This document shows positions 17,884 to 25,861 of a DNA stretch of 60,707 bases, piece by piece. The number at the start of each line of letters is the position of its first letter. Position 1 is the first letter of the stretch. Under the pieces are notes generated by a model that was not told the DNA's origin, searched no databases, and worked only from the letters and a program-made list of their open reading frames with translations. Source of the DNA: Promethearchaeota archaeon (GTDB taxonomy: Archaea > Asgardarchaeota > Lokiarchaeia > Sigynarchaeales > SOKP01); assembly GCA_016839655.1 (NCBI GenBank), contig JAEOTW010000328.1, positions 1 to 60,707 of the forward strand. Reading direction: 5' to 3'. A program made the position numbers and the translations under genes.

Positions 17884-19089
17884 TTATCTTTTCTTTAAAA
17901 GGCCTTTATAAACAACAGTATAGTTTTTTACACTAATAACCTTAGGATTTCTTTTATAACTTAATGGAATAGGAGCATTACATCGAGAGCAGAGACCAGA
18001 CGTTCTGAGCCAATCTCTAAACTCATCTGCATGAGCGGGATATCTACAATTTGGGCATAAAATTATTCCTCTGCCATTGTCTTTAGGGTATTCAGGTAAT
18101 CTAAAACAAAAAATACATTTAAAATCTTCTATTGACAAATTTGCTGCTTTTGGTCTATATAATTTAAAGTTTACTTGTTTTATGGTACTTTGACTCCGCC
18201 TAATAGGTTTTCCTGAGGTACGTGTGTTTGTTGTTCGAGTACTCGCTTTAACCTTAGAGCTTCTAGATTGTATTTGTCTGTTAGGAGTCGATCGGGACGA
18301 TTGAGACACTGTTCTTGAAGTACGAGTAACAGTTCTAGCTGTTGGTGTTGGAGATGTTCTCCTTGTAGTACGTACGCTTTGTCTCTGGGTTCTAGGAGAT
18401 GAATTCCTTGAAGGGGTTGCTAACCGGTTTAATCTTTGTGTACGTTGCGCTATATAATCTCTAGTTAATTGTGGTAATTGGGTACTTGATCCAAAAAATC
18501 CAGGTATAATTAATAAGAGTATTGTACTAATGAGAAATATTAAAAGATTAAGATCAATTAGAAAATGTAGCGGAACCAAAAGAGATCCATAGAAATCAAC
18601 AAATGAATAAAAACTAATCCAATATATAATGATAAAAAGAATGATTGAAATACTGAAAAAATAACCAAAAGTACGTGCCTTTACTGATTTTGTCCCAAAA
18701 TATATAACCCTATATTTTTTAAAACAGCGATATAACGAAATTGAGCCAAAAACTACATAGAGAGATCCAAATAGAATACTCCACCAACTTAAATATAAAT
18801 TTGATCCTTCCAAAAGATTTTCCCCTAGCAAACCTGTAAAATTACCCCAAATAGAGTAAAATATACCCATAAACACAGGACCAATAATAAAAAAAGCAGT
18901 ATTATGAGGAGAATTAAATTCTCGATATTGTTTAATATTTTTCATTACTTTAAAAGTAAAAATTATCCAAATTCCGATTAATAACCAGCTAGCAAATACA
19001 TTGAATGAATTTAGAATTACACCATGGATAATGCCAATAATTAAAAAAATAACCAATGCGATTGCAACGTATTTAATTTTAGCTTTCAT
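17884..19089 (-). CDS. Membrane-embedded RING-type protein, candidate E3 ligase
   Basis: A 401-residue protein. Residues 1-200 hold about six hydrophobic segments. Residues 205-305 are a Ser/Thr/Arg-rich, lysine-poor, probably disordered linker. Residues 325-370 carry a RING-like zinc domain: C325-x2-C328, C345-x2-C348, H353, C367-x2-C370, with the D-x6-DW spacing common in small archaeal RING fingers. Last gene of the E1-E2-JAMM-RING minus-strand run. It probably brings E2-ubiquitin to membrane substrates. Only seven clear ligands are visible, so an eighth (Asp or a nonstandard residue) must be assumed. Confidence 0.75.
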   Translation of the reverse strand: MKAKIKYVAIALVIFLIIGIIHGVILNSFNVFASWLLIGIWIIFTFKVMKNIKQYREFNSPHNTAFFIIGPVFMGIFYSIWGNFTGLLGENLLEGSNLYLSWWSILFGSLYVVFGSISLYRCFKKYRVIYFGTKSVKARTFGYFFSISIILFIIIYWISFYSFVDFYGSLLVPLHFLIDLNLLIFLISTILLLIIPGFFGSSTQLPQLTRDYIAQRTQRLNRLATPSRNSSPRTQRQSVRTTRRTSPTPTARTVTRTSRTVSQSSRSTPNRQIQSRSSKVKASTRTTNTRTSGKPIRRSQSTIKQVNFKLYRPKAANLSIEDFKCIFCFRLPEYPKDNGRGIILCPNCRYPAHADEFRDWLRTSGLCSRCNAPIPLSYKRNPKVISVKNYTVVYKGLLKKR

Positions 19090-19114
19090 TATTAATCACA
19101 TTAGTTTTTTTACT

Positions 19115-19927
19115 TCATTCTTCATCATATTCAAGATATACTGCTTTCCCTTCAATTATAGGATTCATAAATTTTAAAATTTCTGGCATCATTCTTATAT
19201 CCAAAGATCCTTTTATTCCATATACTAAAGGATACCAAGTCTTAGATTTAAAGTCTGCTTTATATATTTCAAAACCAGTAGATTTACCATCTATCTGGTA
19301 AGGATCAATAACTAGAGCCACCGCTTTATTCCATAATTTTTGATATCTTGCTTGGGTTCCCATATCTTCATTAGACATAAAACAACCATATGATGGATGT
19401 GAATGATACCATCCACATATAAACAGTTTTTGTTTTTTAATATCTTTAAAAGCTCTTACATAATTTTTATAATCTTTAATCTCAGCATAAACTGCGGTAC
19501 CATGTCCCATTGGATAAGAGTCCTCAATATGGATTATACCATTCCCATCTATTTTTCCTGCTAGAAGTCCTATAACTTCCACCCATCGATCTCTTGGAAT
19601 TTTAGAATTAGCATATTTAAGTGCATGACTTGCTATTTTAAGAATTGCTTTTACTGAAATATAAATCTCTTTTTGAATTTCCTCCTTTATTTGAGTCTCG
19701 ACTTTCTTTTTTTCGATAATATTTGTTGTAGGTATTTTTGTAAGTTTTATAACTGGTTTGGAAGAAGATTTTTTAGTAATCATAGAAGTAATTTCATCAG
19801 TCAATTCATCTTCTTCTAATTGAAGTTCTTCACAAATCTCATCTATTAATTCTTGCTTGATTTTTTCTTTTATTTTCCTTTTAATTACATCTTTGATTGA
19901 ATTATTCGCTAAATCTTTATCTTCCAT
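19115..19927 (-). CDS. JAMM/MPN+ metalloprotease, Rpn11-like deubiquitinase
   Basis: About 270 residues. The N-terminal 85 are charged and helical. The MPN+ core has WVEVIGLLAGK with the catalytic Glu, and GWYHSHPSYGCFMSNED with the two metal histidines, Ser and Asp of the JAMM motif. Rpn11-type isopeptidases cut ubiquitin chains or mature precursors. It follows the E2 gene directly. I prefer ATG 19927, with a GTGGTGAT just upstream. The alternative ATG at 19942 overlaps the E2 stop. Family membership is certain; true Rpn11 function is inferred from the locus. Confidence 0.93.
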   Translation of the reverse strand: MEDKDLANNSIKDVIKRKIKEKIKQELIDEICEELQLEEDELTDEITSMITKKSSSKPVIKLTKIPTTNIIEKKKVETQIKEEIQKEIYISVKAILKIASHALKYANSKIPRDRWVEVIGLLAGKIDGNGIIHIEDSYPMGHGTAVYAEIKDYKNYVRAFKDIKKQKLFICGWYHSHPSYGCFMSNEDMGTQARYQKLWNKAVALVIDPYQIDGKSTGFEIYKADFKSKTWYPLVYGIKGSLDIRMMPEILKFMNPIIEGKAVYLEYDEE

Positions 19928-19935
19928 TAAAATTA

Positions 19936-20463
19936 TCACCACTTTTTATTAGCATACTTTTTAACAAGACTCTTTACTTTCTTCTCAAAAAATTTTTGAT
20001 TTTTCATCATTTCTATTGCTGCTTTTTTATTAAACACATCAGTTGGATTAACAAATTTGCCCCGTGTATTTAGCATTGCAATTATTGCTTGAACAATGGT
20101 AACTGCTGTTTTTGAGGGACTCCATCCACCTTTTTTCCCAACCAAGGAGGGGTCTACTAATGCAAGACAAATATTTCTTTGTCCTTTATACTCAGTAGGT
20201 TTTGGCCAAAAATTCGGATGCCATATCGGAGTATGCAATCTTACAAAAGGAGGCAGTTTTGGATATTGAGCAGGGAATCTCATTTCTAATCTAAAAAGAC
20301 CACCTGCGTATGCGGTACCCTTAGGTCCTTTAAAAGAGATTGCTAAATGATCAATACTCTTCCTTTTTGGATTAAATGGTTTTAATTGAACAATACTTCC
20401 TTGTTTAAGCATTTTCTTCAATCCCGCAAAATCTCGGGAAATACGACTACTTCTTATACTCAT
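19936..20463 (-). CDS. E2 ubiquitin-conjugating enzyme-like protein
   Basis: A 175-residue UBC-fold protein. It has the first-strand element GTAYAGGLFRLEMRFPAQYP, the HPN-type motif WHPNFW (H82, P83, N84), and catalytic Cys99 in NICLALVD, then GGWSPSKTAVTIVQAIIAML, the classic tryptophan-containing helix start. It accepts the modifier from the E1 encoded 80 bases upstream and passes it on, probably with the RING protein. The insertion of about eight residues between HPN and Cys and a basic N-terminus are typical of archaeal E2s. Cys99 is intact, so it should be active. Confidence 0.93.
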   Translation of the reverse strand: MSIRSSRISRDFAGLKKMLKQGSIVQLKPFNPKRKSIDHLAISFKGPKGTAYAGGLFRLEMRFPAQYPKLPPFVRLHTPIWHPNFWPKPTEYKGQRNICLALVDPSLVGKKGGWSPSKTAVTIVQAIIAMLNTRGKFVNPTDVFNKKAAIEMMKNQKFFEKKVKSLVKKYANKKW

Positions 20464-20542
20464 TTTCTCAACCCTTTTTATTTTCTCTAATTTAATAGTA
20501 AAAATTTTTCTTTAAATATTTGATTTTTCCAATAACTTTAAT

Positions 20543-21790
20543 TTAAAATCTTTTTTGATTCGAATTTTGTTTTAATTTTAAGGTTACAAAAATTTCTTCT
20601 CCTTCAAATCCAGCAATCGTAATAAATTCGTAATTTCTTAAGCCATTTTCAATAGGATTCTTTTCTAAATCAATTATCCTAATATCATTGAAATCTAGTA
20701 AAGTTAGAATTGGCTCAGAATCGGGATCCAGTTTAAACCCATTTTTCTTTAAAATTTTAATAATGTTTAAACAAGGTGATCGAGGATTTATTTTTATGGA
20801 TACTCTACGTACATTTTTACTACACTGAGAGCATTCCGGGTTTCTTTTTTTTTCAATATGGTAAAATTTCATAGTAATTGCATTAAAAATTACATAATCT
20901 TTAATCGGTTCACCTAATCCTCTATGACCCTTATTAAAATGAAGTATTTTTATCACTTCATGTGACTGTAAAGCAGAAATAACAGCGTTTATAGTTATTA
21001 TACCCGGATCATGTCTATCAATGATTTTTACTATATCATCCTTGGTGTATTCAGGATGAAAATTATGCTTGTTTACCAACTCGTTTGCAACCTTTTGAAT
21101 AAATTTAATATCATTTACATCTTTTGGATTTGGATCTCTATCTAATTTTTCTTTAAATGCCATATCCCCCTTAAAAACGCAATGAATCCTTTTTCGAGGA
21201 ATTCCTACAACAGTACAAGCTGCCATCTCATCGTTCTCTGCTACAGGTAATGGATTGCATTCATAACAAGCATTTTTATAAGGAAATATTGTGTATACAT
21301 GCCCATGATAACCAGATACTCCTCCATCTACTAAAGGTTTTTTAAATCTGATACATTGAGCATTTAAGTTCAGGCGTGCATTCATTGAATCAAGGCCTCC
21401 AACAATAACATCAGCGGCAAGATAAAGTGCGGGATTCAATCTTTCTAAAGAAGTATGATATCCATTTATAATAATATTTGGATTAATTTCTTTTAACTTC
21501 CTTGCTGCTACTACAGCTTTGGGTTCCCCCAATTTTGCTCCTATAAAAAGTACTTGACGATTCAAATTTGAGTGTTCAATGATATCTAAGTCAATAAGAT
21601 CTATTTGACCAACACCTAGCATTGCTAAATTTTTAGCTATTTCACATCCTAAACCTCCAACACCAACCATTAGTACTCTTGAGTTCTTTACTAATTTTTG
21701 AGACCACCCTTCTAAACGAAATTGACGGTCATATAGGTCCCTCTCATCCGTTGACAAATCCCTTGCAAAAAAATCTGAGTCCTTATCCAT
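20543..21790 (-). CDS. E1 ubiquitin-activating enzyme-like protein
   Basis: About 415 residues, similar in layout to UBA3/UBA2. The ATP-binding loop is VLMVGVGGLGCEIA, with LDIIEHSNLNRQ following. The catalytic cysteine is in MAACTVVGIPR. Zinc cysteines are CYEC and CSQC. The C-terminal 90 residues look like the ubiquitin-fold domain that recruits E2. It adenylates the modifier C-terminus and forms the thioester. I start at ATG 21790 because GTG at 21799 sits six bases before it as part of a likely ribosome-binding site. It is 86 bases downstream of the ubiquitin-like gene. Confidence 0.94.
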   Translation of the reverse strand: MDKDSDFFARDLSTDERDLYDRQFRLEGWSQKLVKNSRVLMVGVGGLGCEIAKNLAMLGVGQIDLIDLDIIEHSNLNRQVLFIGAKLGEPKAVVAARKLKEINPNIIINGYHTSLERLNPALYLAADVIVGGLDSMNARLNLNAQCIRFKKPLVDGGVSGYHGHVYTIFPYKNACYECNPLPVAENDEMAACTVVGIPRKRIHCVFKGDMAFKEKLDRDPNPKDVNDIKFIQKVANELVNKHNFHPEYTKDDIVKIIDRHDPGIITINAVISALQSHEVIKILHFNKGHRGLGEPIKDYVIFNAITMKFYHIEKKRNPECSQCSKNVRRVSIKINPRSPCLNIIKILKKNGFKLDPDSEPILTLLDFNDIRIIDLEKNPIENGLRNYEFITIAGFEGEEIFVTLKLKQNSNQKRF

Positions 21791-21884
21791 TTTTAACACT
21801 ATTAAATATTTCTAAAAAAATAATAAAAAAAATTGAAGGGCTTAAAGCCCACTTATTATAGTTTATGAAGAAACTTTTATAAGT

Positions 21885-22217
21885 TTACCCAGCTGTACTA
21901 GCAGGGATTAATAGAATATCGTCGCCATCGTTAACACTATAATCTCTTAAAGCGCTATTTTCATCAAGAGTAACTCCACCAGAAGATAAATGAAAGTCAT
22001 TAGGATCAAGACCATATAAATTTCCTAATGTCTGCTTGATATCACTTACATGATTGCTGTCATTCACTGTTAATTTCTCTTTCTTTTCACCAGGTCCTAT
22101 GGTAGACATAAAGTATAAAGTCAATTTCCTTCCGCCTGATGGGGTTTTTGAGGCTGGAGTTTTAGATTTTACAGGTTCTTCTCCGCCTAAATCTTCATCA
22201 AATTCATCAAAACTCAT
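21885..22217 (-). CDS. Ubiquitin-like modifier 1, ending in Ala-Gly
   Basis: A 110-residue protein: a 30-residue acidic/Ser-Thr-Pro tail, then a beta-grasp domain (KLTLYFMSTIGPGEKKEKL to DGDDILLIPASTAG). The segment SSGGVTLDENSALRDYSVNDGDDI corresponds to the ubiquitin strand around K48 and the hydrophobic patch. It ends at a single Gly preceded by Ala, with no residues beyond, so no precursor processing seems needed. First gene of the E1-E2-JAMM-RING run. Its start is preceded by GTG six bases upstream. Close paralogue of the gene at 24058. Confidence 0.9.
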   Translation of the reverse strand: MSFDEFDEDLGGEEPVKSKTPASKTPSGGRKLTLYFMSTIGPGEKKEKLTVNDSNHVSDIKQTLGNLYGLDPNDFHLSSGGVTLDENSALRDYSVNDGDDILLIPASTAG

Positions 22218-22275
22218 TCATATCACGTCCAATTTTTTTTATGTTTTGTTTTTGTATTTTTTTAAATTTAATAAA

Positions 22276-22422
22276 ATGGCATTAAAAAGGTATAATAAAA
22301 CCCTTTGGAATGATTTTGAAGTTTTGATAGAACTAAATAAAAGGAACTTCGAGAAGAAAGAGATGTTAAAGAAATCATATTATATATTGTATGAATACCT
22401 ATCAAAATATATTAGACATTAA
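22276..22422 (+). CDS. Small hypothetical ORF (48 residues), doubtful
   Basis: An ATG-started frame encoding a lysine/tyrosine-rich peptide (MALKRYNKTLWNDFEVLIEL...) in the gap between the first ubiquitin-like gene and the winged-helix gene. It is predicted helical and basic. No family is recognised and no ribosome-binding site is seen. It may simply be A/T-rich intergenic sequence, but it is the only open frame of note there. Confidence 0.2.
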   Translation: MALKRYNKTLWNDFEVLIELNKRNFEKKEMLKKSYYILYEYLSKYIRH

Positions 22423-22489
22423 ATATTGTTTTAGAGAGACAATATAAATATAATAACAAAATAATTTCACACAATTTAAGTATCGACTC

Positions 22490-23167
22490 ATGAGTTCTCT
22501 GGTTAAAGCAGAATCTATTGTCCTTGAATTAGTAGAAGAGTATTTGACTAAAAAAACCTTCTTTTCAATCAGAGAAATTATATCATACATAAGTAATAGA
22601 GTGAGATATAATCCTAATATAAATGAGAATAGAATAGAGTTAATATTAAAGGATTTGATTAAAAGACATGTAATTATTCCAGGAACTCGATTAATGAAAA
22701 ACAACATTATCGAACATCCTAAAAGAAACGAGATCTTTAATTATATCAAAAAATATCCTTCTAATATTAATGAAATCATGAGAGCTCTAAATATTGGTAG
22801 TAATCAAGCATTATGGCATTTATCTTGTCTTGAAAAATTCAAATTTATTAGATCAAAACAAATTAACAACCATAAATTATTCTTCAAATACGACTCTAAT
22901 CCAAAGCTTGACCCACTATTTTATTATTTGAAGAAGGAGATTGTTCATATAATTATTAATTTTATGAAAAACAAGAATATTCCATTTAAAATTACAGAAA
23001 TTGCAACAGGTCTGAAAAAAAATCATAGCACTATTAAAAAATATTTAGATATTCTTGCTGATCTAGAATTAGTAAAAATTGAAAAACTAAAAAACAGATA
23101 TTTATTCAAATTAGATTTAGAGAAATATTCTCAAGCTATAAAATCAATTGAAGGTGCATCAAATTAA
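22490..23167 (+). CDS. Double winged-helix DNA-binding protein in the ubiquitin locus
   Basis: A 225-residue basic protein with at least two helix-turn-helix units. One is near residues 75-135 (NEIMRALNIGSNQALWHLSCLEKFKFIRSKQ). The other is near 165-205 (FKITEIATGLKKNHSTIKKYLDILADLELVKIEK), the wing form of MarR/ArsR-like domains. The N-terminal 70 residues may be another helical or winged unit. It is transcribed away from the first ubiquitin-like gene and towards the membrane ubiquitin-fold gene, so it could regulate both. No ligand-binding domain is visible. Confidence 0.72.
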   Translation: MSSLVKAESIVLELVEEYLTKKTFFSIREIISYISNRVRYNPNINENRIELILKDLIKRHVIIPGTRLMKNNIIEHPKRNEIFNYIKKYPSNINEIMRALNIGSNQALWHLSCLEKFKFIRSKQINNHKLFFKYDSNPKLDPLFYYLKKEIVHIIINFMKNKNIPFKITEIATGLKKNHSTIKKYLDILADLELVKIEKLKNRYLFKLDLEKYSQAIKSIEGASN

Positions 23168-23246
23168 AAACTCCAAATTTATTCCAATCCCATTTAAATT
23201 TTAAATTATATATGTTAAATTTAGAAAATAATCTAATCAAAAAATC

Positions 23247-24041
23247 ATGAAAAAGAATTATAGATTTTTTATTATTATAGCTCTTTACACCGTTTGTATA
23301 TCGTTATATTTAATTTATTTCCTATTTCATATACAGAATACTCCTATATTTCTTTTTCTAACTATTGGCAGTGCTGCAGTATTATCAACTAGCACTATAT
23401 ATACAGTGATCCAGTCTAAAGGCGGTCAAGATAAGAGGTTTAAAGAAAAAAAACCTATTGTAAAATTAAAATCAATTGGAGCTGAATCCATTGATATTAT
23501 AGAAGATTATATGGATGCTATGCCTACAGTAGAGGAATATATTGAATCAGATGAAAATTATAAGGAAATGCTCTTAATTGATAAATATATCTTTTCAATT
23601 TTTAGTAAGGAAGAATTAGATAAGATAAACCTATTAGACTTACCAAAAATGGATAAAATATTATTCATCCGGGAAATGCTATATTACAACAAAAATGAGA
23701 AAACTGAATTAATCGAAAGTATGTTGAAAAACAAAGATACAGCTGAAAGAGAAATAAATTATTCACCACCTACGAATCCAATTGAACTGGAAGACCAGTT
23801 CCGTGTTTATGTAAGATCTTTACTTGAGCCCGGTGAAAAAACAAAAATAATTATTATTGATAATCAAGATATAATCTACATAATTAAGGAAAAAATTGCA
23901 GTATTATTTGATTATGATCTTGAAGATTTTCTTTTATCTACGGGAGGGATATTGCTTAAGGAAAATTTACTAATAAAAGACTATGATATCGATGATGACG
24001 ATGAAATTGCTTTAATCCCCTCAAGAAAGGAAGAGAATTAA
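23247..24041 (+). CDS. Membrane-anchored ubiquitin-fold protein without terminal glycine
   Basis: A 264-residue protein. Two hydrophobic helices at residues 7-27 and 32-53 anchor it in the membrane. A charged helical linker covers 60-180. Residues 185-260 align without gaps to the two ubiquitin-like modifiers of this locus: GEKTK against GEKKE, DYDLEDFLLSTGGILL against GLDPNDFHLSSGGVTL, and YDIDDDDEIALIP against YSVNDGDDILLIP. It then ends in SRKEEN instead of a glycine, so it cannot be conjugated. Tail orientation, judged by the charged linker, suggests the domain faces the cytosol. It could be a receptor, decoy or scaffold for the ligation machinery. Confidence 0.8.
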   Translation: MKKNYRFFIIIALYTVCISLYLIYFLFHIQNTPIFLFLTIGSAAVLSTSTIYTVIQSKGGQDKRFKEKKPIVKLKSIGAESIDIIEDYMDAMPTVEEYIESDENYKEMLLIDKYIFSIFSKEELDKINLLDLPKMDKILFIREMLYYNKNEKTELIESMLKNKDTAEREINYSPPTNPIELEDQFRVYVRSLLEPGEKTKIIIIDNQDIIYIIKEKIAVLFDYDLEDFLLSTGGILLKENLLIKDYDIDDDDEIALIPSRKEEN

Positions 24042-24057
24042 AAAAGAACCTTTGCCT

Positions 24058-24483
24058 TTAACCAGCAACACTAGCTGGAATTAAAAGTATATCATCTCCA
24101 TCAGAAACATTATAATAAGATAGTGGATTAGTTTCATCCATAGTTACTCCTCCAGATGATAAATAAAAGTCATTAGGATCTAAACCAAATAAATTCGCTA
24201 CAGTTTCTTTTATATCTCCAACAAGATATCCATCATTAACAGTTAGTTTTTGCTTTTTCTCACCTGGACCTATAGTAGACATAAAAAATACTGAAATTTT
24301 CTTCCCTTCACTAATAATTTGAGCTCTTGGAACTTTAGATTCAACTTCTTCCTCTGGAATCTTTGTTAAAGGCTCCTCTCTCACATCATCAAATTCCTCG
24401 TCAACTTCATCATCTAAATCTTCCAAATCTTCATCAAATTCTTGTTCATCAAACTCATCATCAAATTCCTCATCAAATCCCAT
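24058..24483 (-). CDS. Ubiquitin-like modifier 2 with acidic N-terminal tail
   Basis: A 141-residue protein: about 60 residues very rich in Asp/Glu (MGFDEEFDDEFDEQEFDEDL...), then a beta-grasp domain nearly identical to the modifier at 21885 (FFMSTIGPGEKKQKLTVND, DPNDFYLSSGGVTMDE, DGDDILLIPASVAG). It again ends in Ala-Gly with nothing after. Convergent with the membrane-anchored copy, with a 16-base gap. Either both soluble copies are conjugated by the same E1/E2, or the acidic tail marks this one for a different use. Confidence 0.9.
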   Translation of the reverse strand: MGFDEEFDDEFDEQEFDEDLEDLDDEVDEEFDDVREEPLTKIPEEEVESKVPRAQIISEGKKISVFFMSTIGPGEKKQKLTVNDGYLVGDIKETVANLFGLDPNDFYLSSGGVTMDETNPLSYYNVSDGDDILLIPASVAG

Positions 24484-24572
24484 AGAAAAAACCTCGATAT
24501 ATTAGTTGTTAATTTTCAAAATAATTTTAATAATCCTTTTAATATGAATATAAGAAAATAATAGAAACTAAG

Positions 24573-24584
24573 TTATATAAATAA
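24573..24584 (+). promoter_or_regulatory. Putative TATA box of the coiled-coil gene
   Basis: TTATATAAATAA in the 200-base region between the divergent acidic ubiquitin-like gene and the coiled-coil gene. It is about 100 bases before the latter's ATG, so a leader of 70-odd bases would be implied. The strongest TATA-like sequence there. Confidence 0.35.
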
Positions 24585-24683
24585 ATTTAACTAAGATTAA
24601 TTTTTGCATTTTTGTCATACAAACACTTTAGAGTCTGAATTCATATGAATTTATTAAAAGAGTAAATTATGGTTTGAAATATT

Positions 24684-25841
24684 ATGAATGATAAACCTAT
24701 TCCCAAATATCAAATTAGAGAAAAAACACCAGATGAGGAAATGGATGAGATTCCAGAGAAGAAATTACTGAAGAAAATAAAAAAAGAAAGAATCAGGCTA
24801 GATAAGGAAAAAAGTGAATGGGAAAAGGTAATTAACCAAGTCGAAGATTACAAAGAAAATATTGACGAACTAGAAAAAAAAAGGAAAGAAAAAGAACTAA
24901 AAATTAAATTTCTTCTTGAACAAAGAAACAAATTAAGAAATGAGCTGGAGAGTACAAAAAATCAAATTGAACAACAAAAAAATGAATTGGACGCTAAGGA
25001 ACGCCAATTTAGAGAAAAAATCAGGAGTAAGAACCAAGAATTAGATCAAAAAAACGCTGAATTAGAAAAATTTCAAGAAAAATTGGATAAATTAAGAGAA
25101 GATATTGCAAATCAAAAAAAGAATTTAGAATGGGAAAAAGAAAGAACAGAAAAGCGAATAAAGGAAATTAAAACAAAAATTCCTGGGATGGAAAGAAGAG
25201 AAGGTGCTTTAGAAAGAACAATAAATGATTTAGAAAATAAATTAATGGATTTAAGAAACGAAATTAAATATTTAACTAAAGAAAGGGATAATCTAAATAG
25301 GGAAATTAACAATTTAAAAAGAGAGATAACTAATGAAAAAAATCGATTCGCTGACGAAAAACAAAAACTTAAAGAAGAGAGAGAAAAAACTCGGTATAGA
25401 AAGCAAGATTTAGATTTAAGAACCCGTGAAATTGATAAGAAAAAAGTAGACTTAAAAAAATATAGAGATAAAATAGAAAATAATGCAAATAATTTAGAAA
25501 AAAGACGACGTCAGCAAGAAGCAAGATTAAAAGAATTGCAAAGAAAGATTCCAGCAGCAGAAAGTAAGTATAATTCATTAAATCGCAAAATTCCAAATTT
25601 AGAGGAAAAATTTACTAGATTAAATAATGAATATAGAAAACTTGAAAAAGAAAAAACAAGCTTAGAAAGGGAAAAAAATCTTATTAAACGTGAAAGAGAT
25701 AAACTAGAAAAGGATAAAAAAAGATTTCTAAATGAAAAAAGAGAATTTGAAAGAGAATTAAGAAGGATTAAATCTAAAACACCTTCTATAAAGACAAAGA
25801 CTCCTTCACATATCAAAACTAAAACGCCCTCAAAGTATTAA
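24684..25841 (+). CDS. Long coiled-coil protein with repeated KTPS tail
   Basis: A 385-residue protein, almost wholly Lys/Glu/Arg/Leu heptads from residue 30 to 360, hence a long coiled coil. It contains a duplicated segment: KTKIPGMERREGALERTINDL near residue 165 and QRKIPAAESKYNSLNRKIPNLEE near residue 290. Each has a Lys-Ile-Pro break that may form a bend. The tail carries repeated KTPS motifs (KSKTPSIKTKTPSHIKTKTPS). There are no enzyme motifs or membrane segments. It looks structural or scaffold-like. It lies divergent from ubiquitin-like modifier 2 and upstream of the nucleotidyltransferase. Confidence 0.75.
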   Translation: MNDKPIPKYQIREKTPDEEMDEIPEKKLLKKIKKERIRLDKEKSEWEKVINQVEDYKENIDELEKKRKEKELKIKFLLEQRNKLRNELESTKNQIEQQKNELDAKERQFREKIRSKNQELDQKNAELEKFQEKLDKLREDIANQKKNLEWEKERTEKRIKEIKTKIPGMERREGALERTINDLENKLMDLRNEIKYLTKERDNLNREINNLKREITNEKNRFADEKQKLKEEREKTRYRKQDLDLRTREIDKKKVDLKKYRDKIENNANNLEKRRRQQEARLKELQRKIPAAESKYNSLNRKIPNLEEKFTRLNNEYRKLEKEKTSLEREKNLIKRERDKLEKDKKRFLNEKREFERELRRIKSKTPSIKTKTPSHIKTKTPSKY

Positions 25842-25861
25842 TTACTAATTTTGTGAATTTC

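Noticed and set aside
19115..19942. ATT as the start of the JAMM gene
   Set aside because: An ATT lies only three bases after the GGTG, too close, and a good ATG follows; no need for a non-canonical start here.
24684..25841. Minus-strand hydrophobic open frames within the coiled-coil gene
   Set aside because: They are Leu/Phe/Ser-rich reverse complements of Lys/Glu heptads, an expected artefact of the coding strand.
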